Notes: generated by a model not told the origin, from the sequence alone. Shown: positions 40,458 to 50,128, counted from the stretch's first letter. The stretch: DNA of 64,000 nucleotides from Sulfitobacter sp. M05 (GCF_029285175.1 NZ_JABEDH010000004.1:1-64000), one strand, 5' to 3'. Numbers and translations: made by a program.

Positions 40458-42257
40458 ATGACACCACTTTCACACATCCGCAATTTCTCCATCGTGGCCC
40501 ATATTGACCACGGTAAATCCACTCTGGCTGATCGCTTGATCCAGTCCACGCACACTGTGGCCGATCGCGATATGAAAGAGCAGATGCTTGACAGTATGGA
40601 CATCGAGCGCGAGCGCGGGATCACCATCAAAGCACAGACCGTGCGGATCAATTACAAAGCGAACAACGGTGAAGAATATGTCCTTAACCTGATCGACACA
40701 CCGGGCCATGTCGATTTCGCCTATGAGGTTTCCCGCTCTATGCGCGCCGTCGAAGGGTCGCTGTTGGTTGTTGACTCAACGCAGGGCGTTGAGGCGCAAA
40801 CCCTTGCAAACGTGTATCATGCCATTGATGCAGATCATGAAATCGTGCCGGTTCTGAACAAGATCGACTTGCCCGCCGCCGACTGTGACCGGGTTGCCGA
40901 ACAGATCGAAGATGTGATCGGCATTGATGCATCAGGGGCGATCCGCGTCTCTGCCAAAACCGGCATCGGCATTGCGGAAACGCTGGAAGCTATTGTCGAA
41001 CATCTGCCGCCGCCTACCGGTACCCGCGACGCGCCGCTTAAGGCGATGCTGGTGGATTCATGGTATGACAGCTATCTCGGGGTGATCGTTCTGGTCCGCA
41101 TCATGGATGGGGTTCTGAAAAAGGGCGAGCGTATCCGGATGTTGTCGAATGATTCGACACATCACGTCGACCGGATTGGTGTTTTCCGTCCTGCGATGAC
41201 GGAAATTGATGAATTGGGTCCCGGTGAACTTGGCTTTCTCACCGCCTCGATCAAGCAGGTCCGTGACACCCGTGTGGGCGACACAATTACCCACGAGAAA
41301 AAGGGCACGACCGATGCGCTGCCCGGATTTAAGCCCGCACAGCCTGTTGTCTTCTGTGGTCTGTTCCCTGTTGATGCCGCCGATTTCGAAGACCTGCGCG
41401 ATTCGATTGAGAAGCTGGCGCTGAACGATGCGTCCTTCAGTTTTGAAATGGAAACATCCGCCGCGCTGGGCTTTGGTTTCCGTTGTGGTTTCCTTGGGCT
41501 GTTGCACCTCGAAGTGATCCGCGACCGGATCGAGCGGGAATACAACATTGATCTGATCACCACCGCGCCGTCGGTTATCTATGACATCCACATGAAGGAC
41601 GGTCAGGTGGATCAACTGCACAACCCCGCCGACATGCCCGACCTGACCTTTGTGGATCACATCGAAGAACCGCGTATCAAGGCGACGATCCTTGTGCCTG
41701 ATGATTATCTTGGTGACGTGCTGAAGCTCTGTCAGGACCGCCGCGGCATCCAGATGGACCTGACCTATGCCGGTTCGCGGGCGATGGTTGTCTATGATCT
41801 GCCTTTGAACGAAGTGGTGTTCGATTTCTACGACCGGCTGAAGTCTGTGACCAAAGGCTACGCATCCTTTGACTATATCATGACCGGATACCGCACCGAT
41901 CAGCTGGTCAAAATGTCGATTCTTGTGAATGACGAACCAGTTGATGCGCTGTCAACGATGGTGCATCGCGACCGTGCCGAGGCGCGTGGCCGTGCGATGG
42001 TGGAAAAGCTGAAAGACCTGATTCCCCGCCACATGTTCAAAATTCCAATTCAGGCGGCAATCGGCGGCAAGGTGATCGCCCGCGAGACACTGTCCGCCAT
42101 GCGCAAGGACGTGACGGCCAAGTGTTACGGTGGTGACGCAACACGTAAGAAGAAACTGCTGGAAAAGCAGAAGGCCGGTAAGAAGAAGATGCGCCAGTTC
42201 GGTAAAGTGGATATCCCGCAGGAAGCGTTTATTTCGGCGCTGAAGATGGATGGCTAA
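40458..42257 (+). CDS. lepA: Elongation factor 4 (LepA)
   Basis: LepA (599 residues) is a translational GTPase that back-translocates or remodels ribosomes. Features are the G1 motif [14 protein letters not shown] (residues 14-27), [13 protein letters not shown]3 DTPGHVDF, G4 NKIDLPAAD, domain II-V segments, and the LepA-specific C-terminal tail [19 protein letters not shown]. The ATG at 40458 matches the family start [11 protein letters not shown]; no clear Shine-Dalgarno site precedes it. The 284-base spacer upstream to the lipoprotein gene shows nothing else. Confidence 0.97.
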   Translation: MTPLSHIRNFSIVAHIDHGKSTLADRLIQSTHTVADRDMKEQMLDSMDIERERGITIKAQTVRINYKANNGEEYVLNLIDTPGHVDFAYEVSRSMRAVEGSLLVVDSTQGVEAQTLANVYHAIDADHEIVPVLNKIDLPAADCDRVAEQIEDVIGIDASGAIRVSAKTGIGIAETLEAIVEHLPPPTGTRDAPLKAMLVDSWYDSYLGVIVLVRIMDGVLKKGERIRMLSNDSTHHVDRIGVFRPAMTEIDELGPGELGFLTASIKQVRDTRVGDTITHEKKGTTDALPGFKPAQPVVFCGLFPVDAADFEDLRDSIEKLALNDASFSFEMETSAALGFGFRCGFLGLLHLEVIRDRIEREYNIDLITTAPSVIYDIHMKDGQVDQLHNPADMPDLTFVDHIEEPRIKATILVPDDYLGDVLKLCQDRRGIQMDLTYAGSRAMVVYDLPLNEVVFDFYDRLKSVTKGYASFDYIMTGYRTDQLVKMSILVNDEPVDALSTMVHRDRAEARGRAMVEKLKDLIPRHMFKIPIQAAIGGKVIARETLSAMRKDVTAKCYGGDATRKKKLLEKQKAGKKKMRQFGKVDIPQEAFISALKMDG

Positions 42258-42326
42258 AAGCCGTGCATTTTCGCTGCGGCTGGGCGAAGAAGGTTGGCAC
42301 AGCTACTTATGTGCGCGCGTTGAGAT

Positions 42327-42394
42327 GTAGGGTGGGTGCAACCCACGCGTTTTCAGGTTTCAATTGTCGGGCGCGTGGGTTGCACCCACCCTAC
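42327..42394. repeat. REP-like inverted repeat beside the transposase
   Basis: Two perfectly complementary 23-base arms (42327-42349 and 42372-42394) flank a 22-base centre. The arms contain GGGTGGGTGCAACCCACGCG. It is a long palindromic extragenic element and the right arm extends into the 3' end of the adjacent transposase pseudogene. The hairpin lies 69 bases after the lepA stop and may also shield or end the lepA transcript. Confidence 0.85.
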
Positions 42395-42858
42395 GTATAC
42401 TCCGATGTACCGTCGAATATGGCCAATCAACGGCGCGCGCGGCAAACCCGTATTTGACGGGATTCCAATGGCAATAAGCGATATGGGCCTGAAAGTCGGC
42501 CTTATCACGGATACAATGTTCCCAAAACCGTCGCTGCCAAACTCCACATTCCCCTTTTCGGGATTTGCTCTTACTCACAGTGGCGCGCAGCGCCAGAGTG
42601 TTTAAAAAAGCGTGCCTTTATCTTCTTCCAGCGAATGGAAAAGTCGGCATCCCCTTCCGCCAAAGTCCAGACCGTATGAATGTGATCCGGCAAAATCACC
42701 ATGGCATTGCAGTAAATTGGATGTTCACGCGCAACAGCTCGATACACCGATCTGAGCAAGGTAATTTCCCGAACCAGTAGGTCGGTGCCACGTTGGGCCA
42801 AATTTACAGTAAAGAAGTATGTTCCGCCCGGAACATACATGCGGCTATATCGACTCAT
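42360..42858 (-). pseudogene. REP-associated tyrosine transposase (RAYT), frameshifted
   Basis: The minus strand encodes a RAYT (Y1 transposase, IS200-like) in two frames. The N-terminal part (42571-42858) reads YVPGGTYFFTVNLAQR and ILPDHIHTVWTLAEGDADF, with the catalytic-site HIH motif. It then runs into a stop after HSGAARHCE. The C-terminal part (42360-42578) continues in the next frame with GVWQRRFWEHCIRD and HIAYCHWNPVKYGF, ending DWPYSTVHRSIR. A single extra base around 42580-42590 explains the break. The gene is most likely inactive unless the base is a sequencing error. The tyrosine nucleophile must lie in IAYCHWNPVKYG or nearby. Confidence 0.85.
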
Positions 42859-42927
42859 CCCGTAATTTTGCCGCAGGACGGTTAACAGGGTGTTATTGTG
42901 TACGCACCTTACCCCACAAACCCGATC

Positions 42928-44208
42928 CTACGCCGAGAACGGATCATCCAGCACACCAACCAGCGGCAACAAGAAACCGCCGTCGGCACCCAGCGCGTCT
43001 TGGTGATAGTCATCAATCGCATCCACGGCGCGGTTCAGGCTGGCGGCGCTGCCGTCGAACAGTGCCATCGCGGCCGAGGCGTCGCTGACATCTGACATGC
43101 CTTTGTGGATCGCGAAATACGCGCCGATATCGACTTTGGATTCCAGAAAATTCTCGTCTGCTTGTTGTTGTGCAATGAACGCGGGCGAGGCACCCTGCGG
43201 CGGCTCGGCCCGTACACCTGCAAGAATTTCACGAATGAACTGGTCGCGCCCGACCGAACCATCATCAAGAACGCCAACCCAGAAATCAAACCCACCCTGA
43301 TCGGCAACCCGGCCCAGCACATTGTCGTAAACCGTCGTGGCAAAATCCGCGTTACTCATTGAGCTGGGATAGGTCGCGCGGGTTTCGGGCTGGTCGATGA
43401 ACAGGCTTGCCATTTGTTCCAGCGTGGTCCCGTTGGCGAATGCCGTGCCCCAGAAGTTGAGGCCCACTGCATCGGGTGCGCGGTTGAAGTAGGCGATGTA
43501 GAATTCGACGAAGCTTTCGATTTGATCCGCAGTCAGGTTTGCCATGCCGCCATAGGTGCCAAGGGCGAAAACCGTGTTGGGGGTATCCTCGCCACCTGTT
43601 GCGAATTCAAGGTTTTCGATGCTGATCAGGGTGTCGGTACCGGTGCCGCCTGCGCTGCGGTCGGTCAAGGTCAGATCACCCGGCTGGAGCGTCAATGTGT
43701 AGTGGTTCATGGAGTTGCTCAGCATGGCCCAGTCATCGCCGGTGCCGCCGTCCAACGTGTCGTTCGCATGGCCGCTGCGCAATTCGTCGTCGCCGCTGCC
43801 GCCTGAGGCGAAAAAGGATGAATCCGCAGCGGCACCGTCCAGCGTGTCGTTGCCCGCATCCATGAAAATCCGGTCAGAGCCTTCGAAAACGCCCAGGAAA
43901 ACCAAGTCGTTGCCGTTACCGCCGTGAATTTCATCATCGCCCTGACTGCCTGCCAGCAGATCGTCACCGGTGCCACCATACAGGGTGTCATTGCCCAAAC
44001 CGCCGATCAGTGAGTCCTGACCGGAATCCCCGTACAGCGTATCATTCTGGTCGCGTCCGTAAATGGTGTCGTTTCCGGCTCCCCCTCTGACAAAGTCGTC
44101 GCCGAAACGGGCGTCGATCATGTCATTGCCACCCCGTCCGCGAATGACATCTGCGGTTTCGCTGCCGGTAAAATTGTCGTCATTGTCGCTGAGGGTATAT
44201 GTGGGCAT
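42928..44208 (-). CDS. RTX-type calcium-binding protein with DUF4214 domain
   Basis: The 426-residue protein starts without a Sec signal peptide. Residues 1-140 or so hold RTX nonapeptides (GGNGNDLVF, GGTGDDLLA, GGLGNDTLY, GGAGNDTIY), which fold into a calcium-binding beta-roll. From about 235 a DUF4214 domain follows (FVEFYIAYFNRAPDAVGLNFW, then a second unit with VLGRVADQGGFDFWV). RTX proteins leave through type I secretion by a C-terminal signal, but no HlyB/D/TolC-like genes lie in this window. DUF4214 occurs in surface-layer and cell-wall-linked proteins. The role is unknown; surface or biofilm functions are typical. Confidence 0.88.
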   Translation of the reverse strand: MPTYTLSDNDDNFTGSETADVIRGRGGNDMIDARFGDDFVRGGAGNDTIYGRDQNDTLYGDSGQDSLIGGLGNDTLYGGTGDDLLAGSQGDDEIHGGNGNDLVFLGVFEGSDRIFMDAGNDTLDGAAADSSFFASGGSGDDELRSGHANDTLDGGTGDDWAMLSNSMNHYTLTLQPGDLTLTDRSAGGTGTDTLISIENLEFATGGEDTPNTVFALGTYGGMANLTADQIESFVEFYIAYFNRAPDAVGLNFWGTAFANGTTLEQMASLFIDQPETRATYPSSMSNADFATTVYDNVLGRVADQGGFDFWVGVLDDGSVGRDQFIREILAGVRAEPPQGASPAFIAQQQADENFLESKVDIGAYFAIHKGMSDVSDASAAMALFDGSAASLNRAVDAIDDYHQDALGADGGFLLPLVGVLDDPFSA

Positions 44209-44462
44209 CGGGCATTCCTTTTTTGGGCCTTACAACACCTGAATATGTTTCAATGAAGGTGGGAATGGGGCGAAATATTTGCAATCCATATCAAAATTGC
44301 TGTTGTTGCACAAATGTGCGGCGCGGCACGGGGGAGGATATGGGCGGGCAATCGCCGGTCGTGGATGCGTCTGGCCAAGATTTTCCGCAACATGGCTTTT
44401 CACCGGCACCGCGCCGGACAACACCCATTGCGCCGCAAGAATGCAGGGCCTAAACCCACTGC

Positions 44463-44966
44463 ATGAACTGTCCTCTTTGCACCACCGCTGACGCCCCGCT
44501 TATTGAAACGCCGGTTCCGGGTGGCCCGTCGGATGCTGCTGTCTTTATCTGTGCTGCCTGTGCCGATCCCCAAACCGTACCGGACCATTTCCGCGCCCTT
44601 GCATCCACCATGTGGTCGGACGATCCGGCTGTGCAGGTGTTTGCCGCCCGCACCCTCAAACGGCTGGATACCGATTGGGCGCGTGATTTGTCTGACCAGT
44701 TGTATCTTGAGGAAGAAACCCAGATTTGGGCGGATAACGCACCGATGGAGACGGCACATAAGGACAGCAACGGGGTGGCGCTTGCCTCCGGTGATACCGT
44801 GGTTTTGATCAAGGACCTGAACGTAAAAGGGGCCGGGTTCACCGCCAAACGCGGCACAGCGGTTCATCGGATATCTTTGGTTGCCGACAATTCCGCCCAT
44901 ATCGAAGGCCGCGTCGAAGGCCAGCGTATTGTGATCTTGACGGAATTTGTGAAAAAGCGCGGTTAG
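44463..44966 (+). CDS. PhnA/YjdM-like zinc-ribbon protein
   Basis: The 167-residue protein begins with an N-terminal zinc ribbon (MNCPLCTTAD, then ICAACADP; four cysteines) and ends with the PhnA/YjdM domain: KDSNGVALASGDTVVLIKDLNVKG, GTAVHRISLV and a final LTEFVKKRG. Despite the name, members have no proven role in phosphonate use, and the insertion between the ribbon and the domain (about 30-95) is larger than in E. coli YjdM. It is divergent from the RTX gene, with 254 bases between, and has no partner genes nearby. Confidence 0.8.
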   Translation: MNCPLCTTADAPLIETPVPGGPSDAAVFICAACADPQTVPDHFRALASTMWSDDPAVQVFAARTLKRLDTDWARDLSDQLYLEEETQIWADNAPMETAHKDSNGVALASGDTVVLIKDLNVKGAGFTAKRGTAVHRISLVADNSAHIEGRVEGQRIVILTEFVKKRG

Positions 44967-44978
44967 AGCTTTTCGAGT

Positions 44979-45021
44979 TAAACTTGAGACATCAAGCATC
45001 ACTTTTCGTGGTCACCCAATG
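44979..45021. repeat. Dispersed repeat, copy 2
   Basis: A 43-base segment beginning TAAACTTGAGACATCAAGC, just after the PhnA/YjdM-like gene, that matches 39679-39721 in about 32 positions. Both copies lie in intergenic DNA. Confidence 0.5.
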
Positions 45022-45148
45022 CTGCCTGCATCAAATTGCCTTGCCCCAGGTATTTTCCGCAGGATGCGTGGATTGACCCAAATCAACACAGGCGGTCCGG
45101 CTCCGTGCTAACCCAAGCGCAGCGCCACCCAATTCAAAAGGACACGCC

Positions 45149-45331
45149 ATGTTTCGTCTCGCTTCAATGCTCTATTCAATCATTGCCACCGCTTTGGCAG
45201 GCGCAGGAGTTATCGCAGTGCTTTCCGCCGGTTACGTGTCACTGACACCGATCCTCGCGGCTGCTGCTGCGGGGGCTGTTGTTGCTGTGCCGGTGGCCTA
45301 TCTGGTGGCGCGCAAGCTGACAGGGTCCTGA
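45149..45331 (+). CDS. Small two-helix membrane protein
   Basis: The 60-residue protein has two hydrophobic helices (YSIIATALAGAGVIAVLSAG and PILAAAAAGAVVAVPVAYLV) joined by a short polar turn and ends with a positive tail (ARKLTGS). No other domain is seen. A GGACAC site is the only ribosome binding site nearby. Short proteins of this kind are common in rhodobacteria, without known function. It lies three bases from the stop of the convergent deacetylase gene. Confidence 0.5.
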   Translation: MFRLASMLYSIIATALAGAGVIAVLSAGYVSLTPILAAAAAGAVVAVPVAYLVARKLTGS

Positions 45332-45333
45332 TG

Positions 45334-46092
45334 TCAGGGTAAGGAGTTAAGCCTTGCCTGTAGATCTATCGGAACGGCCCCGGCATCCATCAGGCGGGAA
45401 AGGCATTCCAGCGTGAACCGCCAGGTCTCTTCATCCTGTACCAGATGGTGCGTTAACATGCCCAAGGGTTCTGCCGTATCTGCCTGCCCTGCGCGGCGAT
45501 CCTGTAGGTGACGGATCAGAATATTCAGCAATTCAGCAGGGGCGCGCAGCCCACCGCCGCCGCGCCAGTCGATGGGGTCAATATGTGTGTTGATCTGTAC
45601 CAGGCCACCCGTTGCCAGGCGGGACAGGCGGGGAGTGAAGGTTGACAGGCCCGCATACCCCAATGCGGGCAGCTGTGGAATTAATGCGGGATCAATCCGG
45701 TTCCACGGCGGCACGAAAATCTCGGCAAAGCTGGTGCCGAACAAGGATTTCATCCGCGCGATTGCGGCACTGGCCTCGGCGAGTTGAGCGGCACGCGGTT
45801 CTGCGAACTCGGATTTTTTCTGCCCCGGTGTGGCGTGGTTTTCATGTGCCCAGCCATGCACCAGCGGCACCAGTTTCGGTTCCGCCAATACCACGTCGAC
45901 AAGGCTTTGATCCGCGTGTTTCGGGATCACTGCGATATGCACCGGCATATTCAGGTCTCTGGCCCGTGCCACCATCTGGTCAAGCGCGGTGGTTTGCGCC
46001 ACGGCGTCATCGTCACGCCACCAGAGCGGCATGGCCAGCCCCTCATCATACCAGATGCGCAGCTCGGTTTGCAGGCCGGTCCAGTCAGTCAC
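45334..46092 (-). CDS. Polysaccharide deacetylase-like protein
   Basis: The 252-residue protein has the NodB-type fold outline: LWWRDDDAV (the metal-binding/catalytic Asp pair), MPVHIAVIPKHAD, VPLVHGWAHENHA (metal His) and FVPPWNRIDPALI, followed by GYAGLSTFTPR. It has no signal peptide, so its substrate may be a cytoplasmic sugar or a lipid-linked intermediate. It is the last gene of an operon with four glycosyltransferases and a phosphatase. It overlaps the upstream gene by eight bases. Confidence 0.75.
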   Translation of the reverse strand: MTDWTGLQTELRIWYDEGLAMPLWWRDDDAVAQTTALDQMVARARDLNMPVHIAVIPKHADQSLVDVVLAEPKLVPLVHGWAHENHATPGQKKSEFAEPRAAQLAEASAAIARMKSLFGTSFAEIFVPPWNRIDPALIPQLPALGYAGLSTFTPRLSRLATGGLVQINTHIDPIDWRGGGGLRAPAELLNILIRHLQDRRAGQADTAEPLGMLTHHLVQDEETWRFTLECLSRLMDAGAVPIDLQARLNSLP

Positions 46093-47230
46093 GGCGCAGG
46101 TCCTTTACGGTTTGATCAACGATCTTAACGGTTTTTTCGGCACCAGACATATGTTGTCGCGCCTTGCGCTGTGGGCCCGCCGTGATTGCCTTGCTCACGG
46201 CGTAAAGCAGGGCCGGGGCTGTCAGATCACCCGACGCCAGCACCTCGATCCCGGGGGCATTGGCAAGGGCCGCCGCGCGAATGCCTTGTTCCACTTCGTT
46301 GCCATCGTCAAAAGGCACAAACACCGCAGGGCAGCTCGTCTGAAGCAGATCAAGCGCGGTGTTATAGCCGCAGAAGGAAACCGATGCGGCTGCGTGATGC
46401 AGCATTTGGCGAAAATCGGGGCGGGTGGTTTCCACCAGCAGGTTGGCCGGGGCACCGGATTGCAAATCCGTGATCGTGGACTGTGCATCCTGACCGCCAA
46501 CCAGCAGCCGCCAGACGCGTTTGCTGTCCAGCGCGGCTGCCGCGCGGGCGAAGTGAAACAGGTCTGCGCCAACCGGACCGCCGCCGGCGCTGACAATCAC
46601 TTCGCCTTTTCCCGCTTCATCGGGATGCGGCAGCGCCGGTGCGGCGGCGACAAATCCGGTATAGCGCAACTTGCCTTGCAGCGCCTCCGATACTGGCCAG
46701 CTGAGGTTCAGGGGGGCCACCTCGGGGTCGGAGTGTACAAGGACTGCGTCATACTGTGCGGTAATAATCGCGTCTGTGCGGGCGGCTTTCTCGGGTTTGC
46801 TGGGCGGGGCAAGGATATCCCGGATCGACGCCAAGACCGCCGGTCGGTTGGGCCTTGCATGAACGGTCTCCAGCAGGGTGGTGAATTCGTCTTTCAGAAT
46901 GCGCCGGCCAAAGGGAAACAGCTCGGTAATCACCGCATCTGGATTGAATTGGGTAAGGGATTGAACAAGTTGTTTCTTACGCGCTTCAAGCAGGGTATCT
47001 GAGGCCACTGTGCCCGCCTCGTCCAAAAGCCTGCTGAAATCCACCCCGTCCGAACGCACCGGCGGCAGTTGCACAACCTCGACCCCGCTGTTGGCAAGCC
47101 GCGCAACAGGCATACCGCCAGAAACAACAATGGACTGATGGCCCGCTGCGTCAAACGCTTTGGCGAGGGTGAGCGCGCGGGTCAGGTGGCCAGTGCCAAG
47201 CAGATGGGTGACGACGATCATCACCCTCAT
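46085..47230 (-). CDS. MurG/GT28-like glycosyltransferase
   Basis: The 381-residue enzyme has the GT-B arrangement: an N-terminal VTHLLGTGHLTRALTLAKAF that resembles the acceptor domain of MurG-type enzymes and the C-terminal donor-site block SFCGYNTALDLLQTSCPAVFVPFDDGNEVEQ. Such enzymes transfer sugars from UDP or GDP donors. It shares ancestry with the GT at 50125. It is the fifth gene of the operon (start overlaps the phosphatase gene by four bases) and works in an unknown pathway. Confidence 0.78.
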   Translation of the reverse strand: MRVMIVVTHLLGTGHLTRALTLAKAFDAAGHQSIVVSGGMPVARLANSGVEVVQLPPVRSDGVDFSRLLDEAGTVASDTLLEARKKQLVQSLTQFNPDAVITELFPFGRRILKDEFTTLLETVHARPNRPAVLASIRDILAPPSKPEKAARTDAIITAQYDAVLVHSDPEVAPLNLSWPVSEALQGKLRYTGFVAAAPALPHPDEAGKGEVIVSAGGGPVGADLFHFARAAAALDSKRVWRLLVGGQDAQSTITDLQSGAPANLLVETTRPDFRQMLHHAAASVSFCGYNTALDLLQTSCPAVFVPFDDGNEVEQGIRAAALANAPGIEVLASGDLTAPALLYAVSKAITAGPQRKARQHMSGAEKTVKIVDQTVKDLRRD

Positions 47231-47811
47231 GCCGGGCGCTCCGTCAATCGGACAGGTTCGTCCTGAAGCTGCCAGTTGTCCCCGTCTATCTGGATAACAT
47301 AGAGCCTGTTGCGTTTGATCCGGAAGGGGGCGGGGCCGTCAAAGCCCCAACCTGTTGCTTGGGCCAGAAGCACCCGCATCACACCGATATGACAAACTGC
47401 AAGACTATCGCGCTGCAAGCCAGCGACCCAAGGCAGCAGCCGCGCGCGCAGGGCGGCGGGAGGCTCGCCATCCGGCGGGGTATAGTTCCAGCCCCATGTT
47501 TCGATGTCACGATACCCGCTGGCGGGATCACTGCGCATTTGTGCCCCGAACTTCCCCTCCCATTTGCCCCAGTTCATTTCCATCAGGGCTGGGTCGGTGA
47601 TGGGATCCCGATCGGCCACAATCCGGGCGGTGTCTGCGGCACGGGCCAGCGGGCTGGCAAACAGATCAGCCTTGTGCCACGGGGGCGGTAGCATCAGTTT
47701 GGACAGATCCGCCCGTGCCGCATCATCCAGTGGAATATCGGTGTGGCCCTGTATCCGGCCCGCGCGATTCCATTCGGTATGCCCATGGCGCAAAAGAGCT
47801 AGGTGGATCAT
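47227..47811 (-). CDS. Histidine phosphatase superfamily protein
   Basis: The 194-residue protein carries the phosphoglycerate-mutase RHG motif at the start (LALLRHGHTEWNRAGRIQG, His in RHG), EMNWGKWEG and CHIGVMRVLLAQ (second catalytic His). In this operon it most likely removes phosphate from a sugar-phosphate or glycosylated phosphate intermediate, as glucosyl-3-phosphoglycerate phosphatases do, and not glycolytic interconversion. It overlaps genes on both sides by four bases. Confidence 0.82.
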   Translation of the reverse strand: MIHLALLRHGHTEWNRAGRIQGHTDIPLDDAARADLSKLMLPPPWHKADLFASPLARAADTARIVADRDPITDPALMEMNWGKWEGKFGAQMRSDPASGYRDIETWGWNYTPPDGEPPAALRARLLPWVAGLQRDSLAVCHIGVMRVLLAQATGWGFDGPAPFRIKRNRLYVIQIDGDNWQLQDEPVRLTERPA

Positions 47812-48884
47812 GTGGCAACTCCGATACTGGCCAGCCCGTCGCGCAGCGTATCCGTTGCAGAGGGCATCAGGTGATTTTCGAGCACATAGGTCTGTGCATC
47901 CTGCCCCATCTGCTGGCGTTTTTCGGGTTGCCCCAGAAGACCATCCAGCATCTGTGCCAGCGCTGTGGCACCGGTTTGGGGCGTTGGATAACCGGCTGGG
48001 GCAATCACTTCGCGCATACCGGGGCGGTCTTGGGCCACGACGGGCAAACCGGCAGCCTGCGCCTCCAGATAGACCATCCCAAGGGCCTCGTTTACGCCCG
48101 GCCAGAACATCAAGCTGCTGTTTTGGTAGGTCGATTGCAAGGTCGGCGGGTCAAGCTGCCCCAGAAATTTTATACGGTTCCCGAAGGGCTGCATTATATG
48201 TTCGACCTCGTGCCGTGCGGGGCCATCCCCGGCTATATCCAGTCGCCAGTCAGGAGTGGCCAAAAGGGCAAGGGTGTCGGCAATGATTTGAAAAGATGCA
48301 ATTTTATCGCCGGCCCGCATCATCCCGACGCTCAGCATCGGACCGTTTACCGGCCCTGTACGGGGCAAGGTATCCCGCGACAGAAAGGGCCGCAGATGGA
48401 TCAGCCGCTGTGTGGCGTGGGCGTTTTCCTTCAGGCCGACGGCGTCACGGGTGGAAAAATAAAAGATTACATCGGCGGCATCACTCGCCGCTTCGGCTGC
48501 TTTGGCAAAGGCGGCCCAAGGGCCGGACAGGCGTTTGCGCGCACGCGTGGATTCGATTTGTACATAGGGGATGCCCAAGCCCTTGCTGACCGCAGGCCCG
48601 ATCAGATCGGGTGCCTTGTAGTAATTGTGATAGGTGATCCAGGCCTGCCAATCGGCGGTCCGGCCCAGCGGCAACAGCCGGTCGATCTCGGCATCGGCTG
48701 CCGCCTGCACCGCGGCCTGCACCGCACTGTCGCCCTTGCCATCTCTGGACCGCAGGCTGCTGGGCAGGCAGACTTGCGCGCCGGTTCGGCGCAGGGCGGC
48801 CAGCAATGCGCGGGCGATGCTACGGTCCCCGGACGGGACCGGATGGTCCGGAGCCTTCATCGGCGCATAAAAGGCCAGTTGCAT
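47808..48884 (-). CDS. Family 4-like glycosyltransferase
   Basis: The 358-residue protein has a GT-B fold with the GT4 donor-site block SLMFWPGVNEALGMVYLEAQAAGLPVVAQ, including the E-x7-E motif (EALGMVYLE). The N-terminal domain has SGDRSIARALLAALRRTGA and the switch SVGMMRAGDKIASFQIIADTL. The substrate is not readable. Its stop overlaps the start of the phosphatase and its start overlaps the upstream GT by one base. Confidence 0.8.
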   Translation of the reverse strand: MQLAFYAPMKAPDHPVPSGDRSIARALLAALRRTGAQVCLPSSLRSRDGKGDSAVQAAVQAAADAEIDRLLPLGRTADWQAWITYHNYYKAPDLIGPAVSKGLGIPYVQIESTRARKRLSGPWAAFAKAAEAASDAADVIFYFSTRDAVGLKENAHATQRLIHLRPFLSRDTLPRTGPVNGPMLSVGMMRAGDKIASFQIIADTLALLATPDWRLDIAGDGPARHEVEHIMQPFGNRIKFLGQLDPPTLQSTYQNSSLMFWPGVNEALGMVYLEAQAAGLPVVAQDRPGMREVIAPAGYPTPQTGATALAQMLDGLLGQPEKRQQMGQDAQTYVLENHLMPSATDTLRDGLASIGVAT

Positions 48885-50128
48885 CAGCCCTGTGCCGTTA
48901 ACATTGCGTTCAGTCGCCCAGTCAGATGTTCAATGCCCGGGTGCATCAGGAAATGCGCGGTCAGGCGGTCATAGGCGGCATCGGCCAGCCCATGGGCGCG
49001 GGCGGGATCCGTGGCGAGTTCTTGCATCGCATTGGCCAGCGCTGCGGGGGCATCATCGCTGAGAATGCCATGCACGCCGGTGTCGATAAATTCAGGGATG
49101 GCCGACACAGGGGTGCTGAGGATCGGAAGTTTCTGGCTGGCGGCTTCCATCAACACATTGGGCAGGCCATCACGGTCTCCATCTTCGGCAATGCGCGAGG
49201 GCAGTACAAACAGATCGGCAGTGCGCATGGCGGCAATTACCTCGGGCTGGTCGCAGGCCCCGCGCCAGGTAATGCGATTGGTAATGCCAAGCCGTTGCGC
49301 CCGCGCCCGCATATCCGCGTCCAGTGCGCCACCGCCGATATGGGTGAAATGCCAGTCCAGTGATGCCGGCAGCAGGGCCAAGGCATCCAGGAGGTTGTCA
49401 TAGCCTTTTTTCTCGACCAGACGCCCGACCGACATCATTGCAAATGGCGCGTCGGCCTTGCGCAAGGGGCGGACAGGCGGCGCAGGAAAGCGGCCCAGAT
49501 CAAGGCCGTGGTAAACCAGATCAACCCGTGACGGCGTGTCGGCCAGCCCCTGCAAATGCTCTGCCCCGAACCTTGTGCAGGTTGCCCCAAAGGCGGCACC
49601 ATGGGTTGTGCCCTTCAGTTTTTCTTGCAGTTCCCAATCGGGCGACGTCCAGATGTCCTTGGCATGGGCAGAAAAAGACCAAGGCACGCCGCGCAGGATG
49701 GCGGCATAGCGGGCGACGGAAGACGGGGTATGCAGAAAATGCGCATAGATCCCGCCCACGTCCTCGGGCAATTCATGCGCCATCACACAGGCCTGTCCCC
49801 AGCGGCGGCGGCGGTTGGCGGTATCGTCTCGTTCAAGGTCCGCAACAAAAGCAGCGGCAGCGGCGTCAAACCTCGGCATTTCGGCGGCGGCACCCATGGC
49901 GCGTGCAACCCGTGCAGGATCATCACGCAGATACTCCGGCAAATAGTGAACCGGAGCCTGCAAGCGGTCGTGCAGCGGATGGGTCTTCTTGTCGGTCGGG
50001 TGGCGCAGGGACCAGATGTCAAAATCCAGACCGGCCTCTTCCAACGCGACCAGTTCCTGTGCGATGAATGTTTCGGACAGCCGTGGCCATCCCTTGACCA
50101 CAACCGCGAGGCGGGGGGGCTTTGTCAT
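48884..50128 (-). CDS. Family 4 glycosyltransferase
   Basis: A 414-residue GT4-type enzyme. The N-terminal part has VVVKGWPRLSETFIAQELVALE, and the C-terminal part the catalytic block LFVLPSRIAEDGDRDGLPNVLMEAASQKLPI with the EDGDRDGLPNVLMEA motif; SVGRLVEKKGYDNLLDALAL is the hinge. Homologues act in exopolysaccharide and colanic-acid-type synthesis. It overlaps the genes before and after it. Confidence 0.85.
   Translation of the reverse strand: MTKPPRLAVVVKGWPRLSETFIAQELVALEEAGLDFDIWSLRHPTDKKTHPLHDRLQAPVHYLPEYLRDDPARVARAMGAAAEMPRFDAAAAAFVADLERDDTANRRRRWGQACVMAHELPEDVGGIYAHFLHTPSSVARYAAILRGVPWSFSAHAKDIWTSPDWELQEKLKGTTHGAAFGATCTRFGAEHLQGLADTPSRVDLVYHGLDLGRFPAPPVRPLRKADAPFAMMSVGRLVEKKGYDNLLDALALLPASLDWHFTHIGGGALDADMRARAQRLGITNRITWRGACDQPEVIAAMRTADLFVLPSRIAEDGDRDGLPNVLMEAASQKLPILSTPVSAIPEFIDTGVHGILSDDAPAALANAMQELATDPARAHGLADAAYDRLTAHFLMHPGIEHLTGRLNAMLTAQG

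Noticed and set aside
43414..43806. Open frame on the plus strand opposite the RTX protein
   Set aside because: A mirror effect of the repeated GGxGxD codons in the real gene.
44209..44462. Divergent spacer between the RTX and PhnA/YjdM-like genes as a possible small RNA region
   Set aside because: No stable hairpin with a T-run and no clear promoter could be found.
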